Source: Ficedula albicollis (Eukaryota; Chordata; Aves; Passeriformes; Muscicapidae). From it: 64,000 nucleotides of DNA. How positions within the stretch are numbered: the stretch's first letter is position 1; the number at the start of each line of letters is the position of its first letter. Positions 52,560 to 64,000 of this stretch are shown here, piece by piece. Where the stretch lies: positions 20,848,746 through 20,912,745 of the forward strand of contig NC_021700.1 of NCBI RefSeq assembly GCF_000247815.1, in the 5' to 3' direction. A program made the position numbers and the translations under genes. The notes below the pieces were generated by a model. The model searched no databases. It had not been told where the DNA came from and was given only the letters and a program-made list of their open reading frames with translations.

Positions 52560-53666
52560 TGTCCTGGTTTGAAGGACAGGTGTCTGCCAATAAAGGCAGA
52601 AGCTCCTCTTTGAAATAGAGAATGTAAACCCACTTCCTCCAAATTATTATTATAATTTTGAAATTAAGGGGTCTCTCAGGCAAAGATATGGAAATTAGGA
52701 ATAATAGTTCTTTACTAGGAAAATTAAAATAGAAATACAGTATTACAAAGAACAATCCCAACCCTGACAGAGTCAGAATACAACCTGACGCCCTGTCAGT
52801 CAGTCAGGGTGTTGGTAGCAGTCCCATTAAATGGTGGTTACAGCCCCCCACAGTGGCAGATGTGGTTCAGCTGAAGCAGTGCTCCTGTAGAAGGGTGCAG
52901 TTTTACTCTGAAGGTCCAGGGATGATGTGGAAAGGTCCGGTTTTCCTCTGGAAAGGAAAGTGGAAAGAAGTGGAAAGAAGGTATCTTTCTGTCCAAAACC
53001 TCAGTTTTTATCTAGGTAGGAAAGGCCTGGCTCCTCCCCCTGGCTGGAGCATCTCCCAATGAAGATATGGGAATTAGGAATAACAGTTCTTTACTAGAAA
53101 AATTAAAATAGAAATGCAGTATTACAAAGAACAATCCCAAAACACTGACAGAGTCAGAATACAAACTGACACCCCATCAGTCAGTCAGGGTGTTGGCAGC
53201 AGTTCCATTAAATGGTGGCTGCAGTCCTCTTGCAGTGGCAGATGTGGTTCAGCTGAAGCAGTGCTCCTGTAGAAGGGTGCAGTTTTACTCTGAAGGTCCA
53301 GGGATGATGTGGAAAGGTCCGGTTTTCCTCTGGAAAGGAAAGTGGAAAGAAGTGGAAAGAAGGTATCTTTCTGTCCAAAACCTCAGTTTTTATCTAGGTA
53401 GGAAAGGCCTGGCTCCTCCCCCTGGCTGGAGCATCTCCCAATGGGATGATGTAATTTTATCAGTCATGCAGTGGGACTAAATGGGCCATTAGCAGATGAT
53501 ATCTTCCTGGAGGGAGGATGGGTTGCAGAAAAGATAAAGATGATTGCCCCACCTGGTCTTATTCTCTTAGCAGAGAATATGTGCCACGGAGATAAGGGTC
53601 ACTGCCCCACCCGGCTCCAACAGATGGTGATAGAATACACATTTCTGGCCACATCAACCCAACACA
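52560..53666 (+). mobile_element. Solo LTR of an endogenous retrovirus, with internal duplication
   Basis: Starts 'tgtcctggtttgaaggacag' and ends 'ccacatcaacccaacaca', so it is bounded TG...CA. The 5-base ctgca at 52555-52559 recurs at 53667-53671 as a target-site duplication, which supports the exact ends and a solo state. The length (1,107 bases) is inflated by a tandem duplication of about 380 bases. No gag, pol or env is present. The start motif is of a type I associate with songbird LTRs (recall, not search). Confidence 0.82.
52683..53443. repeat. Tandem duplication of about 380 bp inside the LTR
   Basis: Copy 1 (about 52683-53061) and copy 2 (about 53062-53443) both run from 'aagatatgg' to 'gcatctcccaatg'. 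The offset is 379 at the left end and 382 further right because of small indels. The stretch from 'cagtggcagatgtggttcag' to the end is identical in both, giving twice the same chance peptide reading. Confidence 0.93.
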
Positions 53667-53671
53667 CTGCA
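53667..53671. repeat. Right target-site duplication of solo LTR
   Basis: ctgca, matched by 52555-52559. Confidence 0.75.
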
Positions 53672-56600
53672 CCAAGCACTAAATAATATGGAGGGAAAAA
53701 TAATTCTCAGTAACCTACAGAAAACCCCATAAAACAGTAGGGGTAAGAAATACTGGCCATAGTATTCTCAAATCTGTGTATGTTACAGAAAACTCCATAA
53801 AGCAACATTAAGTGGCCTTTTGGACCAGTTACTGGAATACTGGTGTAAAAAGGTCTATTTTCAGTGCATTATCCTAGAAGGTTCTGGATGCTAAGCAGCT
53901 TCAGGAAAGGATATAATTGCTAAGGACAGAAACCCAACATACTTACTAAACTTTAAACAATACTAGTATTAGCAGAATCACTATTTACTATAAAAATGAA
54001 CTGCAAGTACACAGGCAGGTTTTTATGGATACAACCACTTCCAGTATCTTTCTTTGAAAAATACGCTGTTTTCGTGTGTGATGCTTTGGAATATATGTAA
54101 AACAAGAGCAGGAAACAAAATTTATTGTAGGGAATTAAATTTACTTCCTAAAAATTAACTAGCCCCTGAGCTTTGCAGAAGAGTAAGCAAAAATAGTAGG
54201 AGCTGAAAAATTATTAAATGTCATCCTTCCACGCAACTAAATCCGCATCTGTCTGGAAACACAAAGCAAAACAAACAAAAAATCCAGTAAGATAAATCCT
54301 TGACATATTTTCACTTTTCCTTTTTGGCTCTTCAGAAGTATTTCGTGTTTAGCAACTCTAAAGGGCGTTTGGATTACTTACATATGTCATTGCCAAACAA
54401 ACTAACTCGTGTTTTATCATTTCCTGGGTTACTGCACTGCTGTTCTCAACAGCCAGTTCTGTTGGTTACTATTTGTCACAATCTCATTCGGGAATATGAA
54501 CACTTTCTGCCTACAATAAAAGCAAAATCTGTTTCAACCATGACTTAATTACTCTGTTTATTAGAAAGTATTTCTTTACAAAAAGCACATTTTATACGGT
54601 TTGGTTGTTAATTTCAAAGATTGTAGGCCAAACCAAAAGTTTTACATAGATTAAAATGGTCTTGAATTTATGTCTTCCCTGAAGTAATTGTCCCTGAGGA
54701 CTAGAAGACCTACCAAGGTGCTGCTGCTGTACAAACTGTATGCTTGTCCTGCTGTGACAAGGGCTATTTTGAGAGGCCACTAGCTAAAAACGGTATCTTT
54801 CTACCCATCGCATGAAGTATTTAGGCTGTACTGCCAAAGAAATCACCCCAGGCTGCATTAAAGGTAAGAAATGTAAGGTTACGTCTGAGACAATTTATAA
54901 TCAGAAAGCCACAGATGAAGCCACACACCTGGAATAAACCAACAAGCCACAGGTATTATGAAATTCAACTTAGATTTCCTTACTAAAGACAGCAAATGGG
55001 AAGTACATCTTCAGGAACCATGTACTATTGCTACACATAGAGCTGATGAGTTTAAGCAATCTCCTTTAAAACCAGTAAGTGCATTCAGGGAATCTGAAAC
55101 CAGTAAGTGCATTCAGAGAATCAAACTTTTTGTGTCTATGTGTATCTATTGCAAGTCTGCAAGAAAAACAACAACAAAAAAACACCCACCAGGGCCATTT
55201 GTCACTTTCTTCAGGCTTCATATCTGTACTTGAAGCCTCCTTTTGATTGAGGTTTTGATAAAGATTTCATTTGACATTTCCTCAAAATAATTGAAAATAT
55301 TTACAAACAAAACAGCTGAACTGTGTTTAGAACACTACACTCTCTTTCAAATGTCAATAGCATGTATTCTATGAATAGAAAGAGAAGATAAAATTGAAAA
55401 AGGCTACAGGTAAAATCCGAATTTGCTCTTTCTCTGCAGCGCTTTACCTACCCTAGGGTGGATAACTTCTTCCAAAGTGATGTAACTTATATATTTCCTT
55501 ACAAGATTTCACAACTTTTTAGAAGATGGTATCTTCAATTTGTCAGGATTACAATGAATTCTCAGCTGAGTTCCAGCAGCTGTCCTTTCACATTTGTGCC
55601 ATCTAAATTAATGAGTATATTCCCACTACCATCATCTGAGGAGCATGGAAAACACTGAACACTGAGAGGTGGACTCTCAGCAGACTCTGCTGAACTCCAC
55701 TCACATTAGCCTCATGTTAAAAGTAACCCACTGATTACATATGGAGCTGTTGTTCAAAGTATTTTTTCCTCCCTTAACCGTATCTCTTTTCAGAGACAAG
55801 GAAGAAACAATACATAGACAAATACTAATCTGTATTATATATATCCTTCATATATGTAGCATATATTTCACAGGATTTCTCCAGTCCTCTGTGGTTACCT
55901 GTGGTGAACAAAGACAGGACTAGGGTTCTGGCCCTGTAAGCCTATCATGTAGTGTAGTCTGGTTCCATATATGAATTTTTAATGTAACTTTTTGAAGCTC
56001 ATTGGTATAATAAATCTTCCTCTCTCGTAATAAGTTTTAGCCTATGTAGGGTAAGCTTTGAATTTTGCTCATATTTGGAGGACTGACATGCTAACCTCAA
56101 AACTATAGTTTTACTTGTTTAGAAGGACAAAATACAAAACTGTTCTTTGATCACACAGAAAAACAAATGTGAGTATGGAGAACAGAGAAATGAGTGAGAA
56201 ACAAAACCAGAAAAATAAGTACAAATAAGTATCCTTGAATAGAAGGATAATGCAAGACTACAAGAAAAAGCAGCAGAAGAAAATGGGCCAATTAAAAATA
56301 CATGACATAAACTGTGAAGAACATAAAGCAAAGAAACAATAGGACAAAGTTTAAAAGAATAGAAAAAAAGACAAAAAAAGAAAATGCAAGTCCATAAAAT
56401 AACATGGGAACTAAGCAATTAATTCTTTGCTTCTGTACAGTAATTCAGCCCTATATTTTTAGGAGAATAGTTATACATTCTCAGATCTTTTGCTCTTTAC
56501 TGACAGCAGAACAGCCTCATTCAGAATTTTAAAAGCACATTTCAAGACAAGCCTGTGGAATATCTTTCTGAATCCATCCAGGTCTTCCCACATGCTATGT

Positions 56601-59600
56601 CCTTTTCTCAATCTAAGGAAGATTCATTAAGATGCTTTGCTTTTTCTTTTTTCTCCTTTGAAATACATTGTGAGAAACACTGGTCTTAGTGAGTATGTCT
56701 CCCTAAACTCTACCTCTTCTGAATTTATACTTGTGTTTAATATCTTTTTTGATTCTTACAGGGATATTTAATTCATTATCATACAAAGCTTGAGAAAGAA
56801 TTATTAGAAAGTGTTCTTGTTTCTGCCACCTGCGAGGAAGAAAGGAGGAGGAAGGATTAGAGGAGAAGGAATTTGCCAGGCAGAGCCTTCACCCATATTT
56901 CTCAGGTTCCAAGCACCTGCCACCACAAGCAGAAGGACACTTTTCTTACTATGAATTTCTCCCCACCTCAGGAGAGGTAAATCTGGAAGCCTACACCAGC
57001 AAACCAGCACATCATAATAATGATCGCCATCCATTTTACACAGGTAAAGAGATAAAATTCAAGCAGTCTTCAACTGTGTAAGTTTGCAGAATTATAATGA
57101 AGCAACAAAACTGGAAATTCTGGAGAGTACTTTCTGAGAAGCCAGCATTCCACCATACTAATATAATGTGGAGGGGGGCATAGGACTCTTTCATTTGCTT
57201 CCACTTGGATGAGTTGTATGGTTTGGGCTGTTTTGTTTATTTTGGATTGGGTGGTTTATTTTGTTGTTGGTTTGGGGGTTTTTGGCTGGTTGGCTGGGCT
57301 TGGGGTTTTTTAAATTTTATTTTCATATTCTATTTTTCTGGAATTCCCTACTTTATTCAGTTCTAGTTTTCCTTAAAAGTTTCCTTCAGTTTCCCTGCTT
57401 CAAGTGAATGTCATTGGAATAACACCAGGCAACACCTTCATTGTCTCTTTAAATTTCTCTAGATTTTTGAAAGAATAATGAAATATTTAAAAGTTAGGCA
57501 AACAAAAAAAAAAGGTCCTGATTACTGTCCTTGTCTGTCAAAATGCACAGCCAGATTCTCAAAAATACACAGCACTCATCAAAGACAATTACAGGTTTTG
57601 TTCTGCCTGTTGAAAATTTTAGCCATGAATTAAAAAAAGTCAATTCTGTAGGCTGATGGGCTTAATGGAAGAAGGTTGATGACTGATTAAGGAAAAGTAC
57701 AACAAAGGCATTTGGCAATATGTATTCCTATCAAGAATGTCTCAATTACGGTGCAGTTACTTAGAGCAACAAGGCCAAAAATCTTGTAAGGCTCAGCTTT
57801 CCCTGCTGGAATCCCCACTGATTCAATCCAAACTGCTTTTTCACGTACAAATGAACTATGCTGTACTTACTATGTACCAAAAGTAGATTAAGTCATGGGG
57901 GTGTGCTGTAATGACATTTACATTGAAACAAAATCATTTCCCATGAGATCTAAGCTTTCATTTAAAGAAATTACAAAAATGTGGTTATTAAAATAAATCT
58001 TTCGAATGAGTATTTAACCTGCAATGTAACAGTCCACATGATAGTTCTTAACAGGATGTGATCCATTTCTGATTATTTCAATATATCATTAATTCCAAAG
58101 TCAAGTAATGATCATTTTAAAAATCTTTTCCAACCAGGTAACAGACATAACAGAGTAACTGAAATTGATGTAAAAAATTAGTTTGTAGGGCTACAAGATG
58201 TAGCTTATGTAGGGCTTTAACATGTAGCTAGTGAATGGTTATCAGGGAGGGCAGACAAATAGAGATACCAACTGGACAGAAAAGGCTCTTTCAAAAGGCC
58301 AAATTCAGGCGGCCAGTAGGAGATATTTCCAAGCACTGCTGCTTCCAATGAGTTCACTTAATTTGAATTGTGTTCTCATCTTCTTATAACATAAATAGAA
58401 ATTTGTCAAAATTACTAAGCCGGAGTGCCCAGTCTGATTTAGTGTCCAGACTTTCATTAGGTCACTTGCTCTGACACATACATTTGGATTATTCCTTGTA
58501 ACAGCACAATTCTTGTGCTGTATTTACATTAGATATACCAGCAAAGTTTTACTATCCTTGACTTGCCTTTGTTATCTGAAAATACTTGTCCTTTTTTAAA
58601 TGTTATTTGACTCCTGCTTTTAAAAATCTTGAAAGAGAACAGTAAAAATTTTATAAAAATATTATTTCTTCTAAAAATGTAAACATGTAGCCTCTCATCA
58701 ATATTCCCCTTGTTGGCATAGTTTATGCTGTGTGCTGTTCCATTCCTGAGCACTGAAACTGCATGACCAGGAGGCAGTACAGACAGTGGCAAAACCATTT
58801 CTTATACTAAATAAACCAGAGATTTTGTATAGGCTTTTTATTTCTAGTAACACTACAGAACAGTCATGGACATGACAATGAGCACAAATTTTGCCATCTC
58901 TTTCACCTTCATAAAGTACAGGACTTTTTATAATGTTTCTGAAGATGCAGTAGAGGGCCTCTGTATTGATCCAGGCTTTGTTCCTGTAGACATATGCCAG
59001 ATGAAGTGTACTTGAGTTTGGTATTTATGCATTACTCTCAGATGCGCAAAAGACCATACTTGTTTTTTTGAATTAAGTATATGTTCCCTGAATGCATAAA
59101 TTATTTCAGTTAATACATTTAATATAAAAACACAAACCCCACATATTTCTCTTATGTATCCATCAAGCACTCTCTGAACCACTATATGCCAAACACTGCA
59201 TTTTCTAAGTAGTAGACACTGATACATCTAAAGACTTTTAATTACTTAAACATTCATTTGGCTAAGGTTCTGTTCTCTTAGTCCTCTCTCTAACAGCTCC
59301 TCACAAATCCATGGCATTTCTTTTAATAGGACTTCCTATTCTTCTTTAATAATAGCAATCTTTTACTTGGAGTTTAATCTTCACCAGTTAATTAATAACG
59401 TACAGATCCATTTTAAGACTTTATTCAAATATTTAATTCTGCAGTCTTCTATTAAATTTGTCGTAAGAGTCGTGACTCATAAGGAATTTTAATAATATCG
59501 TAAACCTTAGCTTTTAATTGCTAGTTCATATACATATTTTTTTAATAATTTTGGGCTTTGGGTTTTATAACACTACAGGTATTTTTTCTTGGCTTTTTTA

Positions 59601-62600
59601 CAGACTTTTACAGGAAGATTTATCAGTCATTTCTTTTATCTTCCATTTCTTGGGTAGCTTTGTTTTATGTCAGATTTTCTGTGATAATGACATAACAGGT
59701 AATATTAAGGCAAAATTGTATGAATTTATTGCATTGTCTACACTATTTATAGTCATTCTCAATTGCATTGACTACATTAGAGCTAAAAGTAAATAGTTCA
59801 CTTTCATACTTTCATAATGAGAAACTCATCTTAACCTTGTTCATTTCAGAAATATTTCCTCATTTCTGCAGTTTGAAGATTTTCTGTGCTAATGATTGGG
59901 ATTTTAAAGAAGGGTTTCCCCCCCTCTTAATAACAGAAGTGCTGATGGCTGTAACATTATGTTAACAATGATACTGGGTTTTTTAAAAAATATAGAGGTG
60001 AAAGCAAAAGGTATCTGAAATCTGTGGGTCATTTCCTTAGATTTCCTTGTCATCAAATCCCTTACCACGTTGGGCAAATCCAGATAAATTTGAAAAATTA
60101 AGTTGGCTAGCTTTCTGAGTGTTCCCACAGATATTTCTGTGTAAGTTCATGTTGGAATTACATATGTAAATATATGTGGTAAAGAGCTAGAGAAAGTGGG
60201 AGCATATCCTGGATTGTCTGATTTTAAATTTCTTTCATTCTCTGGTTTAAAGGATGCAATAGTTATTGAGTGTGAAATATCTTAACATAATAATTTCTAG
60301 AATCCTCAAGACATGACTTAAATATTACAAACAATCTTTTTCAGCACTTAACAGAGAAGGCAAGTAAAGCAGACTTAGCCATTTTTACATTTTTGCTAGC
60401 TTAAGCATGTTGTTTCACGCATTCCTAACCAAGAGCAACATGCCTGTGCTGAGCTGACAGCTAGAGCCTCCCTAGTGATTACATTTTTACAAAATTTGAC
60501 AGCAAGCAAAGTTTTGCTCTTCCTCAGCATCTCCGCTGCTAGTACACTGCACGGACATTAGCTTCCTAAGTGAACTTGGAAATTATTGAGACTTTTAAGA
60601 CAACAGAACTTAGAAAACTGCTCATGTCTTCTTTACAAGTTTAACTGATAGACTGCCTGTGTTTGTGGAATTTATTGACTATAAATTTCTCAGCACAGGT
60701 ATGTTTTTTTGATTTGAAGGGTATCTATATAAATTGTTTTTAGATTCAAATGTACCTGCAGTCAAAACACTGACTTCTAAAGAAACTGAATATTATATTT
60801 TTCTGTATCTTGGTATTAGACTGATACACATACACCAATGTATGTAATATTTGCTACGAAAGAATTTGACTTGGTAAGTGTTGAACTGAGCACAGGCTGA
60901 AGAGAAAGAGTGCTGGGAGCTGTCTCTGCTGGAGGATCTCTGAAGACAGGAAGACTGACATTTTGGATACATAAAAGAGTTTATGTAATCAGTATGGAAT
61001 AGTCCCTCTTGTGGCACTCCTTTCCCTAACTTCCCAGTCTTATGAAATTATTTATGAAAAAGAAATGGCCATTAAAGTTGTGATTTTCAAAAGCATTATT
61101 ACATTGTTATTTGTGATAGTTAAACAGTTTTACTCCACAGGAAGCGTGGTACAAAAATCAAGTACTTCATCTCCAGACACTGATCTCACCCCACATTTTC
61201 AGGGTATAAATCTGTGCTCTGTATAAAATGAAATGTACTTACTTAGACAGTCAGTTCAATTTCTTTAAAAATATGTATTTTATAGAAATATGGAAAAGTC
61301 TATAATTTTTTTGTTTTCGTTTTCAATTTAACATTTAAACTTATAGGGGTTTTTTTGTCTTATGAAGATCATGCTGAAATACTTTCCTTTTTTTTTCAGT
61401 ACCTGCTTCTTGATTTCCTCTTCTCTCTATGTATCTATATCTAGAGAAATGGCCTTTTTTCCTCCTAAATTTTACATATCTCTTTCCCTTTTTTCCCCTA
61501 CAAGTACGTCTCTTCACATTTCTCAGAAAATCAGACTCTCTTTCATAATTTATCTAGTCCATTACATTCTACACACTCTTGATAAATATCATCAGCACCC
61601 AACAACCAGAGCAGTAAGTGGATCAGACAAAGATTACAACAAAATGGAACACAAAAAGCTCACAAGTTAAAAATCAGTTGATTTTTGGGAATTACCATAC
61701 AAGCTAGGCAGTGGAAAGCCCACATATATACTTTTGGTTTGTTATGAGTTATAGAGCTGCAAAGAATTTGACTGCAACAGGCCATGTACTTTCTGAACTT
61801 ATCTCAAGGTCACCTGCCTGTGGTCTTAAGAGGATGCCATGGAGGGAGCAACAAGATCCTGCTTCCTGCAATCCATTAAACATCAGGAGATGAAGCTAGA
61901 GTAAGGAAAAGTTGACAGGAACACTAGTTCAGACAAGAGGAAAGAATCACGTCTCTCTCTTCAGGAAAGTTTTCAACATATATATACCTCTGCTTTCAAT
62001 AGAGAGCATCTTGTTTCCTGTGTTTCCGAGTCTTGTTGCTTCCACTGCCCACACTGCAACAGCCTTTGGTGGTTTAGCTTGGAGCTCCTGTCCCCATTCC
62101 CATTCCTGGGATGCCTACTCACATGTTTCTCCAATATATCCCTGGGTTTTGCTGATGAAGTGCCATCAAATTCCATGATGATTTCAGAAGTCAGCCAGAA
62201 CAATTATGAAAACATGGAGTCTTACAAATTACAGAAATAACCACCACATCCACTTCCAATTGTGGACATATTGAATATGAATGTGAATATACCATGTGAA
62301 GTAAGTGAAGTGAAGTAAGCCACTAGAACTTCAAAATTGTTCCAGATGCTGGCTGACGGACTAAACTCAGCTGTGACTCAGCTTTATATAGGGCAGATAT
62401 ATCACCAGGAACTAAATTATAATCTTTCATAAAAGCCAGTGAGACTTTGGTGCTGATTTCAAGGGAACAGAGCTTCAGCCAAGGCAGGTAACGTAAAAGC
62501 AAACATGCTGCACTCTTTGATAGATTTATTGTTATTGTTGTTTGGTTTAGTATTAGCAGTATTTCATTACTGCTATTGCAGTAGCTCTTAATAAGACTAG

Positions 62601-63756
62601 AAATAGACTGAAAAAGGACTACAACATTTGACTAAAAATGATCCTTAAGCAACAATATAAAAACAAAACACTAGCACTGGTATGGCATAGTTTTATATTT
62701 AATTTTCCTTTACAAATATATTTTTTCTTACCTATATAGATGTGAGGAGAGGATGTGTTCATCTTGCTCTTCACCATATTAAAAATATTTTTCTTGTGAT
62801 TAAGAAATGTCTTTTCTCTATATTATAGCAGTATGATGTCCTGGCTTAAAGCACAATCTCATGTATTTATTTCCTATAAAAGAATAAAATTAACTATGAA
62901 AAAAATAAGTGATGTCCTCAAAACAGGACTAGCAAACTGCAAGTTTTTCTGCACTGAATGCTGAAAATCTAGTAGCATGTTTACAAAGGTAAAGTTACAA
63001 TTCCAAGATCATTTTCAGGTTAACTAATGTGATGACAGCACTTGCAAGTGCTGCAAATCCATCCATACAACCAATATCCAGCACCTTACTGCAAGGTGAA
63101 AATAGCAGGAAAACTCAAAAAAGAGTTTCAAAGTAGATTCATAGGCCATATCCAGATTAAAGTGGATATTGGGTTGTCTCTGTTACAGTAATGTTCAGCA
63201 GAGCCTGAAAAGAGTTCCTCAAGCTGCCAAAGTGCCACTGATGGCATATTCAAGCTCCCTGGCAAGACTAGGTTACTCTGTGTGATATGTCTGATGTTGC
63301 TTTGGATTCAAGAACATCATCAAAACACAAAAAAGCTCTTATTCAGTGGCCTGAATAAATACAATTATACCAGAAGCAAGCTAACAGCCATAACTCCCTG
63401 GGTACAGAGAGGAACAGGACCAGCAGAACCTGAAGCTGGCTCAGGTCATAGCTCATGATGGGGCAGTGCAGTCCCCAAGAGCCCCCGGGGAAGGGAGCTA
63501 CAGACACAGAATGGGCACAGCCCCACAGCCCTCTGCACTGGAGGGATGGTGCCCACAGCCTGGGAGCACCATGAGCATCAGCCTGGTGAACTGCAACTGC
63601 GCTGTGGTGCTGGTGCACAGAGGAGTGTGCACCACTCATTTAGTATTTAATCTTACCTACAATTAACAAATACAATCTTGTTGCATCACATACACCAAAC
63701 GTTTTGTTAGAGCCCCAAAATATGAAGTTTTTCAGAGACATAAAGTAAGTCAAGAT
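53672..63756. other. Gene-free stretch
   Basis: AT-rich flank. Contains a 28-bp tandem duplication at 55071-55125 and a G/T-rich low-complexity tract at about 57220-57315. A moderately GC-rich part at about 63370-63640 has short ORFs on both strands that I cannot assign. No exon, RNA gene or named element was seen. Confidence 0.55.
55071..55125. repeat. 28-bp tandem duplication
   Basis: Copies begin at 55071 and 55099 (accagtaagtgcattcag...), with one internal difference. Confidence 0.85.
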
Positions 63757-64000
63757 ATCATAGAATAAGCTGAGATGGAAGGGACCTATCAGGACTACTG
63801 AATCTACTCCTGGCCCTGTGCAGAACACCCCAAGAATCCCACCACATGAATGGGAGTGTTGTCCAAACATTTCTTGAACTCTGTCAGGCTTGGTGCTGTG
63901 ACACTTCCCTGGTAAGCCTCTGCGTTAAAAATTTTCTGATATGCAACTAAAACCTCCTCTGACTCAGCTTCATGCCATTTCCTCAAGTCCTGGTACTGGT
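63757..64000 (-). mobile_element. CR1 3' end fragment, cut by the window edge
   Basis: 'atcatagaataagctgag', 'tggaagggacctatcagg', 'ctggccctgtgcagaacac', 'tcttgaactctgtcaggctt', 'acttccctggtaagcctc', 'ctcagcttcatgccatttcc': the reversed CR1 3' UTR. It extends past the right edge. Confidence 0.85.

Noticed and set aside
63343..63666. Moderately GC-rich ORFs on both strands (66-98 residues)
   Set aside because: No domain or exon structure could be recognised; possibly an old repeat next to the terminal CR1.

Overview
This is a window of vertebrate nuclear DNA, almost certainly from a bird and probably a songbird. It is AT-rich, has a very low density of protein-coding sequence, and carries spliced exons with GT/AG borders. 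The interspersed repeats are dominated by CR1 LINE fragments on both strands, many ending in the typical ATTCTATG-type tail. LTRs that start TGTC(C/T)TGGTT..GACAGGTGTCTGCC, a type I associate with songbirds, point the same way. Nothing bacterial, viral-genomic or organellar was seen.

One gene is convincingly present: the 3' part of RNF180 (Rines), on the + strand. RNF180 is a membrane-anchored RING E3 ubiquitin ligase. Three coding exons can be placed to the base: 6725-6950 (RING finger), 11593-11718 (linker) and 27834-28033 (C-terminal tail with the terminal membrane segment and stop). Phases agree across both introns (1/1 and 1/1), and together they encode about 183 residues. All upstream exons lie left of the window, so positions 1-6724 are intron.

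Layout. 1-6724: intron with a CR1 piece holding the ORF1 esterase end and ORF2 start, internally duplicated in tandem, plus CR1 tails, an ERV-type LTR (about 4192-5042) and a longer CR1 (about 5455-6322). 6951-11592 and 11719-27833: introns with a few old CR1 fragments, local tandem duplications and one unassigned segment that looks coding (7536-7980). 28034-64000: 3' UTR, then gene-free flank. The flank holds an LTR/CR1 pair (about 32280-33320), further CR1s, a duplicated CR1 interrupted by 34 Cs (47305-48722), a pentanucleotide satellite, a GC-rich LTR-like block containing a 1,305-base run of C (50260-51564), and a solo LTR with a clear 5-bp target duplication and an internal 380-bp tandem duplication (52560-53666).

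The most notable items are the two poly-C runs and the 85-bp perfect duplication beside the smaller one, which could be assembly artefacts or real C-rich structures. Others are the tandem (NAGNAG) splice acceptor of the last RNF180 exon, the tandemly rearranged CR1 and solo LTR, and two inverted-repeat sites in the flank. I found no convincing new multi-gene system. The remaining open reading frames are chance frames, repeat shadows or homopolymer translations.
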